From Achatina immaculata (Eukaryota > Mollusca > Gastropoda > Stylommatophora > Achatinidae), in the NCBI GenBank assembly GCA_009760885.1, contig CM019701.1:14294282-14358281 (forward strand): DNA of 64,000 nt, given 5' to 3'. This document shows positions 44,960 to 56,856 of this stretch, one piece after another; the stretch's first letter is position 1, and the number at the start of each line of letters is the position of its first letter. Below the pieces are notes generated by a model that saw only the letters and a list, made by a program, of their open reading frames with translations, did not search any database and was not told where the DNA came from. A program made the position numbers and the translations under genes.

Positions 44960-45899
44960 CGTACTTCAGCCTTTAATCATCATCATCCATTAAACGCCTG
45001 GTGTGTTCTGATGGACGGTGTTGCTTAGTGCTATTCGTCCACAGTCCTACACTGATATGAGATGTCCTGCCTAGGATACCTGCGAAGTGTTTGCCTTTCA
45101 GCACTTGTGTGTTGGTGACTGTGGCTACATAATGTAGGTAATGTGGAACGGGCATAAACTGACAGAAATTTCGAGATAATGAGAGGGTAGACAAGGGCAT
45201 AAACATCAGAGAAGCAATGAACCGGATTCTATTGAAAGATAGGGGACAATGCTGACTCTAAAGGTCACGGAAAAGACACCTTTTGGAGGAAAATTTGGGG
45301 GGGGGGGGTGTGACAGGATCTGGAAAAGACATTTCCCTTTAGATAAGTCGACAACTGATGATGATGACGATAACATTAGATGTATAGATAAAATAGTCCT
45401 TATTGTTCCTCCAGCAGTATAACAAATGCCTTCGTTCTTAAAGCTGAAATAAAATAGGACTGCTGAGTCAAATAGGGCTGACACCCCCCCCCCCCCCAAG
45501 ATAGTATTAAAACATCCGAGTGAACTTAGAGTTTTATTTTTTTTATAAATAAAACATTTACGACCAACAACTGTTTACTTTTATCTTAAACGAAGGTCGA
45601 GCCTCCACGACCTCCATTTGTAACATCTTTGGGTTTTTTTATTTTAACTGCGCCAAGTGGCAGATATAAAGGTATTGAAAACAAATCACGAAATGGTCTG
45701 CCGTCTGCTTTACACGTGTTTATTTACATCAGCTGTACTTTGTGTGCACGTCGTGGCGTGTATTCATTCTCCGCGACACGTGTTCCTTCTATCAGGTATC
45801 AGTGTTGTGACGTGTGTCTGTCTATACGCAGGCATTTTTTTCATTCTCTCTCTCTTTCCCTCTCTTATAAGTAAAAAAAAAAAAAAGAACTAAAGGTAA
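44960..45899. other. No feature recognised
   Basis: Includes poly-G/poly-C runs (45298-45308, 45484-45497) and a CT-rich patch at 45845-45870. Confidence 0.4.
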
Positions 45900-46145
45900 C
45901 CCCATCATGCCTTAGAGGCACAAGGGGATATGGTGTTAGTTCCCATATTTTCCTTGACCTGTCAGCACACTAGAGGGTGATATGGTCAGTATCACGCCTG
46001 GCCACCTTTCCTTCCCCAACTCCAGAAGAATTATGCTACCCATTTATACTGTTGGGTGACTGGGGTGCCTCCGGCCGCATTCGAACCCCCTGACCTTCAC
46101 CATGAGAGACTAGTGCACTAACTACTTCGCCACTCAGACACCCAA
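45900..46145 (-). repeat. tRNA-derived SINE, minus strand
   Basis: The reverse complement starts ggtgtctgagtggcgaagtag (box A) and gtcagggggttcgaatgcgg (box B), followed by the body ending ggggttacctt. Good box B. Confidence 0.85.
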
Positions 46146-47590
46146 GAGGCACCTATAATTTGACAAGTAATATTTAGACCCCCCCCCCCAAAAAAAAAAC
46201 CCAAAAACTCGCACATTTTCACATAACTTGATAACCTTTCCCTCTCTTATAAGAGGCACCTATAATTTGACAAGTAATATTTTGTTGGAACAAATGGGAT
46301 TTCCAACACATTTGATACAATTAACATCACTGCTGTATCTAGACCAACAAGCAGCAGTAAGAATAAATGGTGAAACAACAAGTTGGTTTGACATAAAACA
46401 AGGGGTTCGGCAGGGGTGCATATTGTCACCCTATTTATTTAACTTGTATACTGAAAATATAATGAGGAATGTTAGAGAAGATGTAGACAAAGAATATTAC
46501 GATGCCATAACAGTTGGAGGTTATGAAATACCAGAGATTAGATATGCTGATGACACAGTATTGCTGTCCACAACACAAAAAGGAATGGAAAAACTAATTA
46601 TGTCAGTCCGCAAGAACAGCGAAGAGCAGAACCTCTATCTTAATGCAAAGAAAACTAAAGTGATGACAACTGACAAAACAAACAAGGCAACTGAAATATG
46701 TATCAATGAGGAAAAACTGGAAGAAGTGGAGAGTTTTGAATATCTTGGATCACTACTAACTAATAATGGATATACAATGAGGGAAATTAAAAGGAGGACA
46801 TCTATTGCTCTTCAGAAAGTAAAACAAATAAAGAATCTGTGGAGAGGAGCAGACAGAACCACAAAAATAAGATTTTTAAGGGCATGCATCTTTCCCATCG
46901 CAACATATGCCTGTGAGACCTGGACACTTAACAAAACAGCTGAGAAACACATAAATGCCTTTGAATGTAAATGCTACAGAAGAGTTCTCCAAATATCGTG
47001 GACACAAAAAAGAACAAATATATCTATACTACAAGAGCTTAGTATTGAAGAAGGCTGGCTAGTAAAGAGGATTAAAGAGAGAAAACTGAAATATTTTGGA
47101 CACATTAAACGTCATGATAATTTAGAGAAGACCGTATTGGAAGGATACATAATGGGAAAAAGAAAAAGAGGAAGACCGAAACGAAGATGGCTGCAAGACA
47201 TCGTTGACGATCTGGAAATGGATGCATCAGCAGCAGGCCATCTTGCTCACAACCGAGAGGCCTACAGGAGTGCTGTTTTCGAGGCAAAGTTCCGCAAGGG
47301 ACATGCAAATGAATGAATGAATGAATATTTCGAGGGGAAAAAACCCCAGAACCACACATTTTCACATAACTTGATAACCTTTCCCTCTCTTATAAGAGGC
47401 ACCTATAATTAGACAAGTAATATTTCGAGAAAAAAAAACCCAACGCATATCTTCACAGAACTTGATAACCTTTCCCTCTCTTATAAGAGGCACCTATAAT
47501 TTGACAAGTAATATTTCGAACCCCCCCCCCCCCCCAAAAAAAAAAAAAAAAAAAATTCGCACATTTTCACAAAACTTGATAACCCTTCCC
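46145..47590. repeat. ~110-bp tandem array split by LINE A
   Basis: The unit contains cacattttcacataacttga, taacctttccctctcttata and agaggcacctataatttgac + aagtaatatttcga, plus a variable poly-C/poly-A section. Four units are visible: about 46145-46282, 47324-47415, 47416-47520 and 47521-47590. Confidence 0.85.
46283..47323 (+). mobile_element. LINE A copy with intact RT core, 5'-truncated
   Basis: Flanked by aatattt (46276-46282 and 47324-47330). A 362-codon frame runs from 46228 (its first codons are array DNA) to 47316: QMGFPTHLIQLTSLLYLDQQ, QGCILSPYLFNLYTENIM, IRYADDTVLLSTTQ, EYLGSLLTNN, YACETWTLNK and GRPKRRWLQDIVDD. The YADD box is intact, but everything 5' of RT motif A is missing, so it cannot be autonomous. 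Tail gaatgaatgaatg. Confidence 0.92.
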
Positions 47591-47984
47591 TCAGTCTGCT
47601 ACTGGATATTCTCTCATTGAAATTCTATACTCTGTCACTCAGAAGCAAACGCCGGCGATGTTCTTAGATCTTGGCCACATATGCCAAGCAATGCTTAGAG
47701 TGATATATATTTAGTCAACGTATAAATGAAATGAAAAATAGCACATTTCTAACCCAATCATTATTGTTAGATCATAGAGTAAGTTCCTTCTCTATCAAAA
47801 TTTCTCATCAAAATTTGTTCTAGCGGAGCATAAAAATTAACCGAGGAGTGAAAAGAGTTAAGCAAAGCATGCAGTTAACCCTATAAATACAAGTGTATCC
47901 GCAGTTATAGCTGACACCGCCACTGCCTTGATACATGCGGTGGTACGTCTTTTCCATTTTGAAAAATGACTAAAGTGGAAAAAA
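47591..47984. other. No feature recognised
   Basis: AT-rich spacer between two arrays. Confidence 0.4.
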
Positions 47985-48355
47985 ATGTGTGCATGTCAGC
48001 TTGTATCAGTCTGTCAGTACATGTTCCATTTTATCTCTAGGAGTGTTGATGTATGTATGTCAGCTTGTATCAGTCTGTCAGTACATGTTCCATTTTATCT
48101 CTAGGAATGTTGATGTATGTATGTCAGCTTGTATCAGTCTGTCAGTACATGTTCCATTTTATCTCTAGGAGTGCTGATGTATGTATGTCAGCTTGTATCA
48201 GTCTGTCAGTACATGTTCCATTTTATCTCTAGGAGTGTTGATGTATGTATGTCAGCTTGTATCAGTCTGTCAGTACATGTTCCATTTTATCTCTAGGAGT
48301 GTTGATGTATGTATGTCAGCTTGTATCAGTCTGTCAGTACATGTTCCATTTTACT
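47985..48355. repeat. 64-bp minisatellite, ~5.7 units
   Basis: The unit is gtgttgatgtatgtatgtca + gcttgtatcagtctgtcagt + acatgttccattttatctct + agga, with almost no differences between copies. Confidence 0.95.
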
Positions 48356-48589
48356 CATTGCGTGTATATATGCCACTGACTGCACGTGTTCCTCCTATCT
48401 TTAAGGAGTTTCTAGAATAGTCTAGAGCATATGATGTTTAATGGCGTCATGATCTGTTGTAAAGACTCGTCAACGATGATCAAAAACAGGAGCGAATCTG
48501 TCGTTCTGTCTAGGCCTTACAATGCAAATAGAGCATGGGTATTGTGTTTAACAATTATAAAACTATAAGAAAATACAGTATAAGAAAAT

Positions 48590-48990
48590 AAATTCCTGCA
48601 GCAGTACAATAGGCAAGTCTGCACAAAAATCATTGGAAGCAGCAGAAATGTGGTTTATTAGAAGAATGTTGCGAATCCCCTGGACAGCAAAAATAACTAA
48701 TGAAGAATGTAGGAGAAGAGCTGGAGAGACAAAAAAAAACCTTGTCAAAAAGATAAGAGAGAGACAATGTACTTTCATAGGACATGTAATGAGAAGAGGG
48801 GACATTGAAAATATTATAACAACAGGAAAAATAGAAGGAAGAAGATCAAGAGGAAGACCAAGAGAAATGATACAGGACGGTCTGACGGGATGGTGTGAGA
48901 GGAGATCGCCAACTGAACTGATGGCCTGCATGAAAGATCGGATACTCTGGAGAAGCATAATAGCCAACGCCAGTCGGCACGGAATATGAT
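48590..48990 (+). pseudogene. LINE B C-terminal fragment, best copy
   Basis: 118 open codons: EAAEMWFIRRMLRIPWTAKI, NEECRRRAGE, KKIRERQCTFIGHVMRRGD, KIEGRRSRGRPREMIQDGLT and NASRHGI. This is the reference for the other family B pieces. Confidence 0.85.
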
Positions 48991-50797
48991 AACTAAATGA
49001 TGAAGGTCTGGGACGATCTCTGAATAATCTTTTTTTTTCCCTAAGTGTTGTTAGATTAGAAATTTCTATCATCTGTTGTGTTCCCATTTATCCATATATG
49101 AAGTAAAACCAAGCAACTGACATATTTTGATGTCATACGGGATACCTAATAGGACTCGTGATAATGATGATGACAATAACTGGCTGGGGTTTATAATCGT
49201 AAAAAGACTTTAGAACCCCTGTTTTAAATATTCATTGTTTATAATACATCAGAACCTTGAAATAAATACAGACCATCCCCATTTAGCTTCTGAGATAAAA
49301 CAAATAACTTATTAACTATAAAATGTTTCTCTACGCCTGACATTTATAAAGGATATGGTTAGTTTGTTTTCTTTCTTTCAGCATACGTATTCTTCTCTAA
49401 ACTTTGTTTACCGCCACTGATCTTTCCCTACAGTATTTTCAAGTACACATGTTATTAAATTTTGTTCTGGTATAGTCACGGTAATTATAGAAGTTGTTAA
49501 TTACTCTGTCCTGTTCAGGGAGAGGTTGGTCGATATCAGGAAAAAGTTGGTAATCCCAAGAAAGCAAATGTAATCGAGAAACAGAGCGACATGGCAAACT
49601 TAGAATTCTTACTTACCTATCAAGACGAAGATGAACTTTAACACTAGTGTTTTGATCCTGACACTTTCATGACTGACTTATCATTAGGAACATGTCGTGT
49701 CTGTGTCATCCAGACATAAGATAAATACGCGGCGACACAGGCTTGACCTACATTCCTTCCGGAAACAGAAAACGATGACTTGTTGTACCACCTTGAGACT
49801 GACCTTAGGTGCAGCTAATTTAAGCGTTCAAAATCTTAGCAAAACAGACCAGGGAGAGTTGATATATACTAAAAAATATGCCAGTAAAACGAACATATGG
49901 CAGGCATCCGAAGCACCATCAGAAATGGGCCACTTCGATGTTTTAAAACATGTGTCGTGGTTCTTACGTGTATAGTCACTTTCGTGTCGACTTTACATAA
50001 CAACTTTTTTAAAAAAAATGAGGCCACTCATTTCCTAGCATATCGTAGGGTTCTTGTATGCGGTTGAGTGATTTCGTATATGACTCTAATGGCGTCATAG
50101 AAACAGGTATACGCAATAAGCTTGCACAACATAATTTTGCTTGGGAGTTTTCATGTCATGTTATGTTACTTATTTGGCTGAGATAATCGGTCACGGCACC
50201 GCCACCACCATCAACAACAACAGCAACAAACCATGTTTACACTCCGTGGTCCGGTCTCTTTGCTCTCTACGTCTGTTGTCTCCATGTTAGTCACAACCTC
50301 CTCCTAAAATGGCGCAGTTCATATATTGTAAGGTCATTCGCCTGATCTTTCCATGCCTCAGTTGGGGGGCGTGGCGAATTTCGCTTATTTGCCTTGTATC
50401 TTGGTTTTGGTTTGCCATATTTTGCTTTGCTGAATGAAGAAATTTCTCTAGACAGTGTAGCGCAGCCGCTATGCCATGATTAATGATTATAAGGCGTCAG
50501 TACGCAGGCTTGCCAGATCTTCTCTTGAAGTCAATGCACATCCAGTTGAGGGGGGGGGGGTTGGGTGGTTGAGTGATTTTTTAGGGGGGGGGGAGTAAAA
50601 GTGTTAATTTTGCTTTCAGTCGACATGCAGTGGAGAAATGTGGGAATTTTCCAAAGTGTTTGCGGATATGTTGTTCTAATTGTTTTGTCCTTTTTCAGGA
50701 CAAAGATTGTCATGAGCTTTGTCATGTAGCACCTTTGAGTGTATTGTCCCTTTTTGGACAAAAGACTGAGATTCTAGGTGCAAAGGTTAGGTTGCAG

Positions 50798-50801
<4 letters not shown>
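48991..50801. other. No firm feature
   Basis: Mixed sequence. aaaatggcgcag at about 50308-50319 could be a start context (MAQFIY then GTAAGG), but one six-codon exon is not enough to call a gene. Confidence 0.35.

Positions 50802-50853
<52 letters not shown>
50802..50853. repeat. (TA)n microsatellite
   Basis: About 26 TA units without interruption. Confidence 0.95.
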
Positions 50854-50856
<3 letters not shown>

Positions 50857-51649
50857 GTTAGAATGTTTTTGTTGTCTGAGTGTGTCTGTCCAATGGCGAT
50901 GTTCATCGCTCGGACAGTTTTCCTTTATTCATTGTAATTGTTCATCAGTTTTTCCGTACACATTTATTTACAACACTCACTAACAAATATGGGTTCATCA
51001 TTAAACTTTGTTATCTTGTTGTAACTGCTGGAATCCTGTGCTATTTGAGTGTCACAACTGTGGTGTTGAGATGAAATGTACTTATGTAACCTGGTCATGT
51101 TCGTCTATGGACTTGTAGTGGTTGTTTGCCCTGGGTTTTCATAGCTGCATGGTGTATATCAATGTAACGCCTGTTGTGTCACTTGCGCAGCAGTCAAATA
51201 AGTTCGCTCTATAAGTAATGACGTTATGTAACGTCTGCTCTGTAAGTTATGACGTTATGTAACACAGTGAATGAAAAATTCAAATTCATTACTACCTCAA
51301 GTTAGTTAGTTGCAAAACACTACACACACACACGCAAGCACACACACACATACTAGCACAGTACAGTACAGTATGTGGACGAGACTTGTACAACTAGTAT
51401 ACAAATACTTCATTAAGACAACAGAGATAGGAACTTAGTTTTTCCTCATGCTTTGCCCGCGTTTTTATATGTAAATAAGACAGCATTAGACGGATTTCCA
51501 TTCCAAGTGTGTGGGTGCGTGCGTGTGGCTGCCCTTTTGGCTATCATGTATGGATCTTAGAAGTTCCTGTTTACGGAAGATTTGCTAATTGTACTCGCTA
51601 ACGACAAACTGTACTCAAAAGTTGTGTATATATGCATCATTTCCATAAA
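50854..51649. other. No firm feature; small direct repeats
   Basis: gctctataagtaatgacgttatgtaacgtct is repeated once at 51207-51265. A (CA)-rich patch lies at 51322-51350. Confidence 0.45.
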
Positions 51650-52415
51650 AAAAAATATTGCCTTCGAAATTTGCTTTGCCACCTGCCTGCTCCCATTCCT
51701 CACCAACTTCATCTGGTAGAGATAGTGTTTATGGTCTGGGCCATCATCATTGCACTCCGGACATGTCTAAGGTGCTCAGATTCCCCTCCCCCCTCAACAT
51801 ATCCAACAGTGTCCTGTGGCTATTACTGCCTGTCCTGTGTTGGTTGACCAGTTGTCTCGCATGCCCAGTACGCCTTTCGTTTCTAGCTGTGCCGATCTGT
51901 ATTCTTAGCTCTTTCAGTCTGAGCATTGATGTAGATTCACTGCCCCCGAAGTCCTCCACTCTGCCTATCTCTTTGAGCGCGATAACAATATCAGCTCGAT
52001 CCAGTGGCCGCCCATCAGCGATGATGGCAGAGCCAGTCAGTCTATCAGCTCTCTCATTTATCTGGATGCTCACGTGCTCAGGAACATAGATGAAGGTGAC
52101 TCTGTGTCTCACTGATTTCTGCAATGACTCAAAACACAACCAGCGCAAAGAACCTGCCTCGATTTTCTGGATCACACTCATTGAATTACTTAGTATACAG
52201 ACTCGGGTGTAGTCTTGTGACTCTAGCCATACGAATGCTTTCGTTACTGCCATCACCTCCATCGTCATACTGCTTGTGGTCATAAAGAAGGCACCGCTGC
52301 CATCCTGGATTGTTCTGCCAGCCGAAAGTGCTGTGAATGTCCGTATGCACTCCTCTGATGTCGTACGAATGACCCATCTGTGTAAATCACAGAATCTGCC
52401 TCATTGAATTTTTCA
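51650..52415 (-). pseudogene. LINE family G, RNase H domain and C-terminus
   Basis: Minus strand begins EADSVIYTDGSF (RNase H first Asp motif) at about 52408, changes frame, and then runs 178 codons: MEVMAVTKAFVWLE, VCILSNSMSVIQKIEAGS, FIYVPEHVSIQINERADRL (compare 'PGH.gi.GNE.AD.LA'). Late residues match the tail of RNase H-bearing LINEs. An APE-type element carrying RNase H, different from families A-F. 5'-truncated and frameshifted. Confidence 0.8.
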
Positions 52416-53300
52416 CTGATGAGCGATAGTGTTGTTTTCAACTAATTACTGTATCACTTTGCAGCTTACGTCATTGTATTACAAAAAGTACTGATTATTA
52501 CCAAAAAATGAAGACGGTACTATTGTTAATTCTAGCAAGAAACAGATTTTTAAAAATATTTTTTTCTATATTAAAAAAAAACTGTGTCATCACTAGAACA
52601 TACACAGAAAAGTTATTCACGTTCGAACGTAAAATTCTTTGGTAGCTAAAGTCTCAACTGGTATAAACCGAGGCATGGCAAAAATCTGCCTCAACAATGT
52701 CGTCTGCTTTCGCTTCAGAACGTGGATGGGAGATCTTGTACTGTGTAGACTGAATAAGGTATGTATGTTTTTAGAAATAGTGTCTGCAGCAAAGCTGAAC
52801 AAAACACACGCATAAGCGAACAGGCACAGTTCTTGAAAAAAATGTAATGCCTTGTAATTACTTAGCGAATAAAGAGAGTATTGTTGCGGAAAGCGTGTTT
52901 CAGTTGTCACCACGTCCAGTGTTTACAGTAGACTCCTTCACCGGAATCAGGTAAGTTAGAAGTGAAGACTTTTAGAACTCATCTGCAAAATCATGCGACT
53001 CTTGCCATTCTTCAGAAAACTTGTTTAAGCCAGACATCAGTAGCTTTATCTTGGATGTTGCTTATTGCAAAGCTGCTTCTGAGACTGACATCGGCGGGTT
53101 AGTTCCCAACTATCGTCGTCCCCCAGTCCGTAAGGATTCTTGTTAGTACTACGATGTACGTGGATCAGTTAGGTCCAGAAGATCGAGCGCGCCTTTAGCT
53201 TTCCTAGAGTGAAATGATTATTTAGCATTATTTAAAATTCTTGCTCGCTTTCTCCACCCCCTCCTCATTTTTTGATGAATTGAGCGTTTTTTTTTTTTTA
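52416..53300. other. No feature recognised
   Basis: Unassigned AT-rich to mixed sequence. Confidence 0.4.
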
Positions 53301-53303
53301 GTT

Positions 53304-53308
<5 letters not shown>

Positions 53309-53342
<34 letters not shown>
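53309..53342. repeat. (GA)n microsatellite
   Basis: About 17 GA units. Confidence 0.95.
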
Positions 53343-53344
<2 letters not shown>

Positions 53345-53529
53345 GCAATCATAACCTTCAAGTTCAAAGTCCTTGCAGGGAGCTTTGAGTTGAGTCTCAA
53401 GTCAAATCTAATGTCAGATCTGAAGTCATTAGTCAAAATGCAGTGATTGCTGGTTTAGTTTACTATATCAGCAGTTTACTATAGCATGTACAAAGGGCCT
53501 TGAATTGTGAAAGTTAAGTAAAGTAAATA

Positions 53530-53790
53530 AAAATGATACTATATATGTAAAATGTGCTCTGAATGATTGATGACTCATTACTAAAAATAGCATTGAGATG
53601 GACACCACAGGGGAATAGGAGTAAGGGCAGACCAAAGGAGGCATGAACAACAGAGAGGATATTGAGATTCAGGGAGCTGACTTGGGCAAGAGCGGGAAAA
53701 AAGGCGAAGGATATATATTTGTGGAAAGCCCTTGCAGAAGCCCTGTATGCCGTGGCCACTTAAAGTTCACAGAGAGAGAGAGAGAGATAT
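53530..53790 (+). pseudogene. LINE family E 3' end with GA tail
   Basis: Homologous to 2158-2437: atagcattgagatggacaccacaggggaat...aagggcagaccaaaggaggc...aagagcgggaaaaaaggc, then a short (GA)n at about 53771-53788. Confidence 0.75.
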
Positions 53791-54011
53791 GTAAAAAGAA
53801 CATTCTTCACTTTATCAATTATCTCAGCACTAACTTACACATTTTATGTCAAACTAATAAAATTTATTGTATACTCACAGAAAAAAAGTAATTGTGCAAT
53901 GTTTTAAAAAGCACTGTGAACATGCTCATGTAATGATTGAAATAAAATCTGGCACACATTATGTTCGATTATCCAATAACAGATAAAATGAAAACTTTCA
54001 GGCCAGTCACA

Positions 54012-55341
54012 GGTTCTGAGGACTGTTATTGCCGGAGGTGGGGTGGAGGATACACTCTCCACTCCAGTAGTGTGCGTCTCAAACAGTCTCTGACAGTCAA
54101 GTCCAGCTCCTGGCCTTCTCGTGGCAGAACTGTTTAAACTGACAGGAGAAGGGGCGACGGCGAATATCTGGCGCATGAAAACCAGATGCTTCAAGTATAC
54201 GAGAGTCATGTTTGGTAGCTCATCTACTGCTGCTGGCGAGATTCTTCAGCTGCCATGCATGGAGTGGGCTCCTCCCGGCCGATGAAGAAAGGAGCAAATG
54301 GGATTGCCGTGCGGCACCACTGTGGAAAAGGTGAAAGGAAGGAATAAGCAAAGTAAACAGTAGTCAAATCACGGCACCTCTGGTCTGGGGGTCGGCCACG
54401 TCCTAAGTACACTCATATCGGGCGAAATGCCTGAAATGTCTTGCCCAGAGGTTAAGACACTGTCAATTCTTCAGATGCTGCACGTGGAGTGAAGTTCCTC
54501 CCGGCCAAGGAAGAAAATGCGGAAAAGCAATCAGGGTTGCTGTGTGGTGCCGATGTAAAAATGTGACTGAAAGGATAAAGTGAAGCTTAATCGGTATGTC
54601 CAGTAGTATTGCGGCGAGAGCTACATATACCACAGCTCATCTGCTCTAGAGGTCGGCCACGTCCGAAATACACCCATACTGATAAAATATGCCTAAACCG
54701 GCTTACACCAGGGGTGAAACTTGATGGCTACACATGTCACGGTATTTCTGCTCTAGAGGTCGGTCATGTCCTATACATGCCCATACTGGGATAATATGCC
54801 TAAACCGGCTCAACCCAGGGGTGGAAGTCACTAGTGGCAAGGATTCGTCCTCCTGGACAAAAGGTCCATCCTGGTCACAACTAGGAAGGGTAGCGGCCAT
54901 GACCACAAAATGCTGAAGTCGGAGACACTGGACCAGGGCAGTCTAGATAGGCAGCCACCTCTCACCCGGTGGGGATGTATGCATATTCTAATCACGCTGA
55001 GGTTTTCCGGTGAGAAAGTCCAACGCTGGACTGATGGGCAACCACCTCTCACCCGGCAGTGATATATGGGTATCTCAAAACACGTCAAGGTTTTTCCGGT
55101 GAGAAAGTCCAACTCTAGATCAAACTGGTGCAACGAAAACCATGGTGTCACGCAATCACGCTTCTGAGACCCACCAAGAATACAGGCTCAAGCCATGAGA
55201 TACTCTGAACCTCTCGTGGTCCTCTTGGTGACCTTGTGTGGTCCTTTGGGGACCACGGGACCTATAGAGGACCACAGGGGTAAATTCAGTAGGATCACAG
55301 GGTGGTCTTGGTGGTAGAAGTGAATGAAGAAGAAGAAGAAG
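54012..55341 (+). mobile_element. Element R, long copy (1.33 kb, no recognised ORF)
   Basis: Bounded by the 12-bp direct repeat aggccagtcaca (54000-54011 and 55342-55353). It starts gttctgaggactgttattgc and ends in (GAA)n, the same end as the 270-bp and 180-bp copies at 32745 and 61607. Inside are internal repeats: a unit of about 240 bp (ttcttcag...ctcctcccggcc...ggtcggccacgtcc) present twice plus a partial third, and ctctcacccgg...ttccggtgagaaagtccaac twice (about 54958-55110). I find no endonuclease, RT or other domain. It therefore looks like a non-autonomous retroelement moved by a LINE of the window or elsewhere. Absence of an ORF is by eye only. Confidence 0.85.
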
Positions 55342-55359
55342 AGGCCAGTCACATGTCAC

Positions 55360-56480
55360 AAAAAGTGAAAACTCACCTAATGTGGCTCACGACCCCAAGA
55401 AAAGAAAGTTAGGATTTCAATATTGTGTGTTTCCTCCTTGGGCAGTTATCACTGGTTGACACCGCCTTCTCATTGAACCAGTAACATGTTGTATTAATTG
55501 TTGAGGCATGTTATTTCATTCTTCTTGCAATGCTAGGGCTAATTCTTGGTGGTTTCCAGGATAATTGTGTGCAACCTGTGGTCCAGTTCATCCTAAATGT
55601 GCTCAGTAGGTGACAGGTCTGGTGAAACTGCTGGCTACGGCAAGACAGTAATCTGATGCTGTTGAAAGTGGTCATTGACCACACATGTGACATTTGGATG
55701 AGCGTTATCTTGCTGCAGTATCACACCTTGTCCATTAGCATCCAGAAAAGGCATTATGTGGTGTGTAATGATTTTATCCCTATATCGTAAACCTGTAAGG
55801 TTGCCATTGAGGAAGACTAGGTTTGTTCAGCCAGCATAGGAAATTCCTCCCCAAACCATTACATTGCCTCTTCTCCTCCTATCCACCTCTAGCACACAAT
55901 TATTTGCAAAGCATTCTCCTCTTTGCCTGTACACTAAAACACTCCCATCATAGCCTTGCAGACAAAGTCTGGACTCATCAGTGAATAGGATTTGTCTCCA
56001 TTGATGAAAGGGCCATGCCACGTGGTGCCTGGCCCAGGTCAAGCGGGTTTGTCTGTGATGAACTGTCAGTACTGGTCTAACTGCAGGCCTATGAGGTAAG
56101 AGATTTACCTCTCTGAGTCTGGTCCGCACTGTCCTGCCCGACACATGTCTTAAACCTGGAATGTTGCTGGCAGTCCATGTTGCCTGGAGAAACCTGTTAC
56201 GAGGGTGCATGAGGTGGATGTAGCGGTCTTGTGCAAGGGTGGTAACTTGTGGTCTAGCGCTTCTGTGGCGATCAGCAATGGAACTGTTTTGGTTAAAATG
56301 ACTTTGAGGGTGTGATATTGTGTTTCTGTGAACATTAAAATGTTGAGATGCTGCTACTGTTGATCCAGCAATTAAAATTTCACTGGAGCTGTGGTTATCT
56401 CCCTGTGAATAGTGCGATCAACTTCGTGCAGCACGAGGGAAGTGGGCAACACCCAGAGAAAACTTCATGCCAAATTTGAT
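55360..56480 (-). pseudogene. Tc1-type transposase, decayed
   Basis: Minus strand reads an HTH-like N-terminal region (LIAGSTVAASQHFNVHRNTI-like), then RNRFLQATWTASNIPGLRHV, SGRTVRTRLREVNLLPHRPA, RQTRLTWARHHVAWPFHQW, ILFTDESRLCLQ (first catalytic Asp), NVMVWGGISYAG; after a stop, GVILQQDNAHPNV (second Asp) and SPDLSPTEHI*DELD (Glu region with a stop). This is the DD34E layout of Tc1. Several stops and frameshifts make it inactive. I could not define the terminal inverted repeats. Confidence 0.85.
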
Positions 56481-56856
56481 TTCATTTCACTCATGACAGC
56501 ATGATTGGTGCGCTTGACACCACTGCATGCTTAGTTTTTTCCGTGAGTATATATACATATAGTATTAATTTTCAGTTTACCACCAGCATCAGTTATACTC
56601 ATTTTTAGTTTCTAAATTTCTTTGTTGTCACTTCCTTCTACTTGTAAAGGTGAAAGCACATGGGCACTGCTCCTGTACTTCGAAAGTTGTCATGCAGATC
56701 CAACTGTCTTTCTCACTTTATGACCAGCATAACTCAAGTATGGGCATGTTATTGATGTATCAGTGGCTGGCAGTACAAACCTGTCAGTTTACTTAATGCC
56801 AGTGTTACTTGATCTGTGCTCCTTTTCAGTCATTACTTTGTTCAACAGTAAATATA

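Noticed and set aside
50308..50336. First coding exon MAQFIY with donor GTAAGG near a NATGGCG start context
   Set aside because: Six codons with one weak splice site and no downstream exon in phase that I could find.
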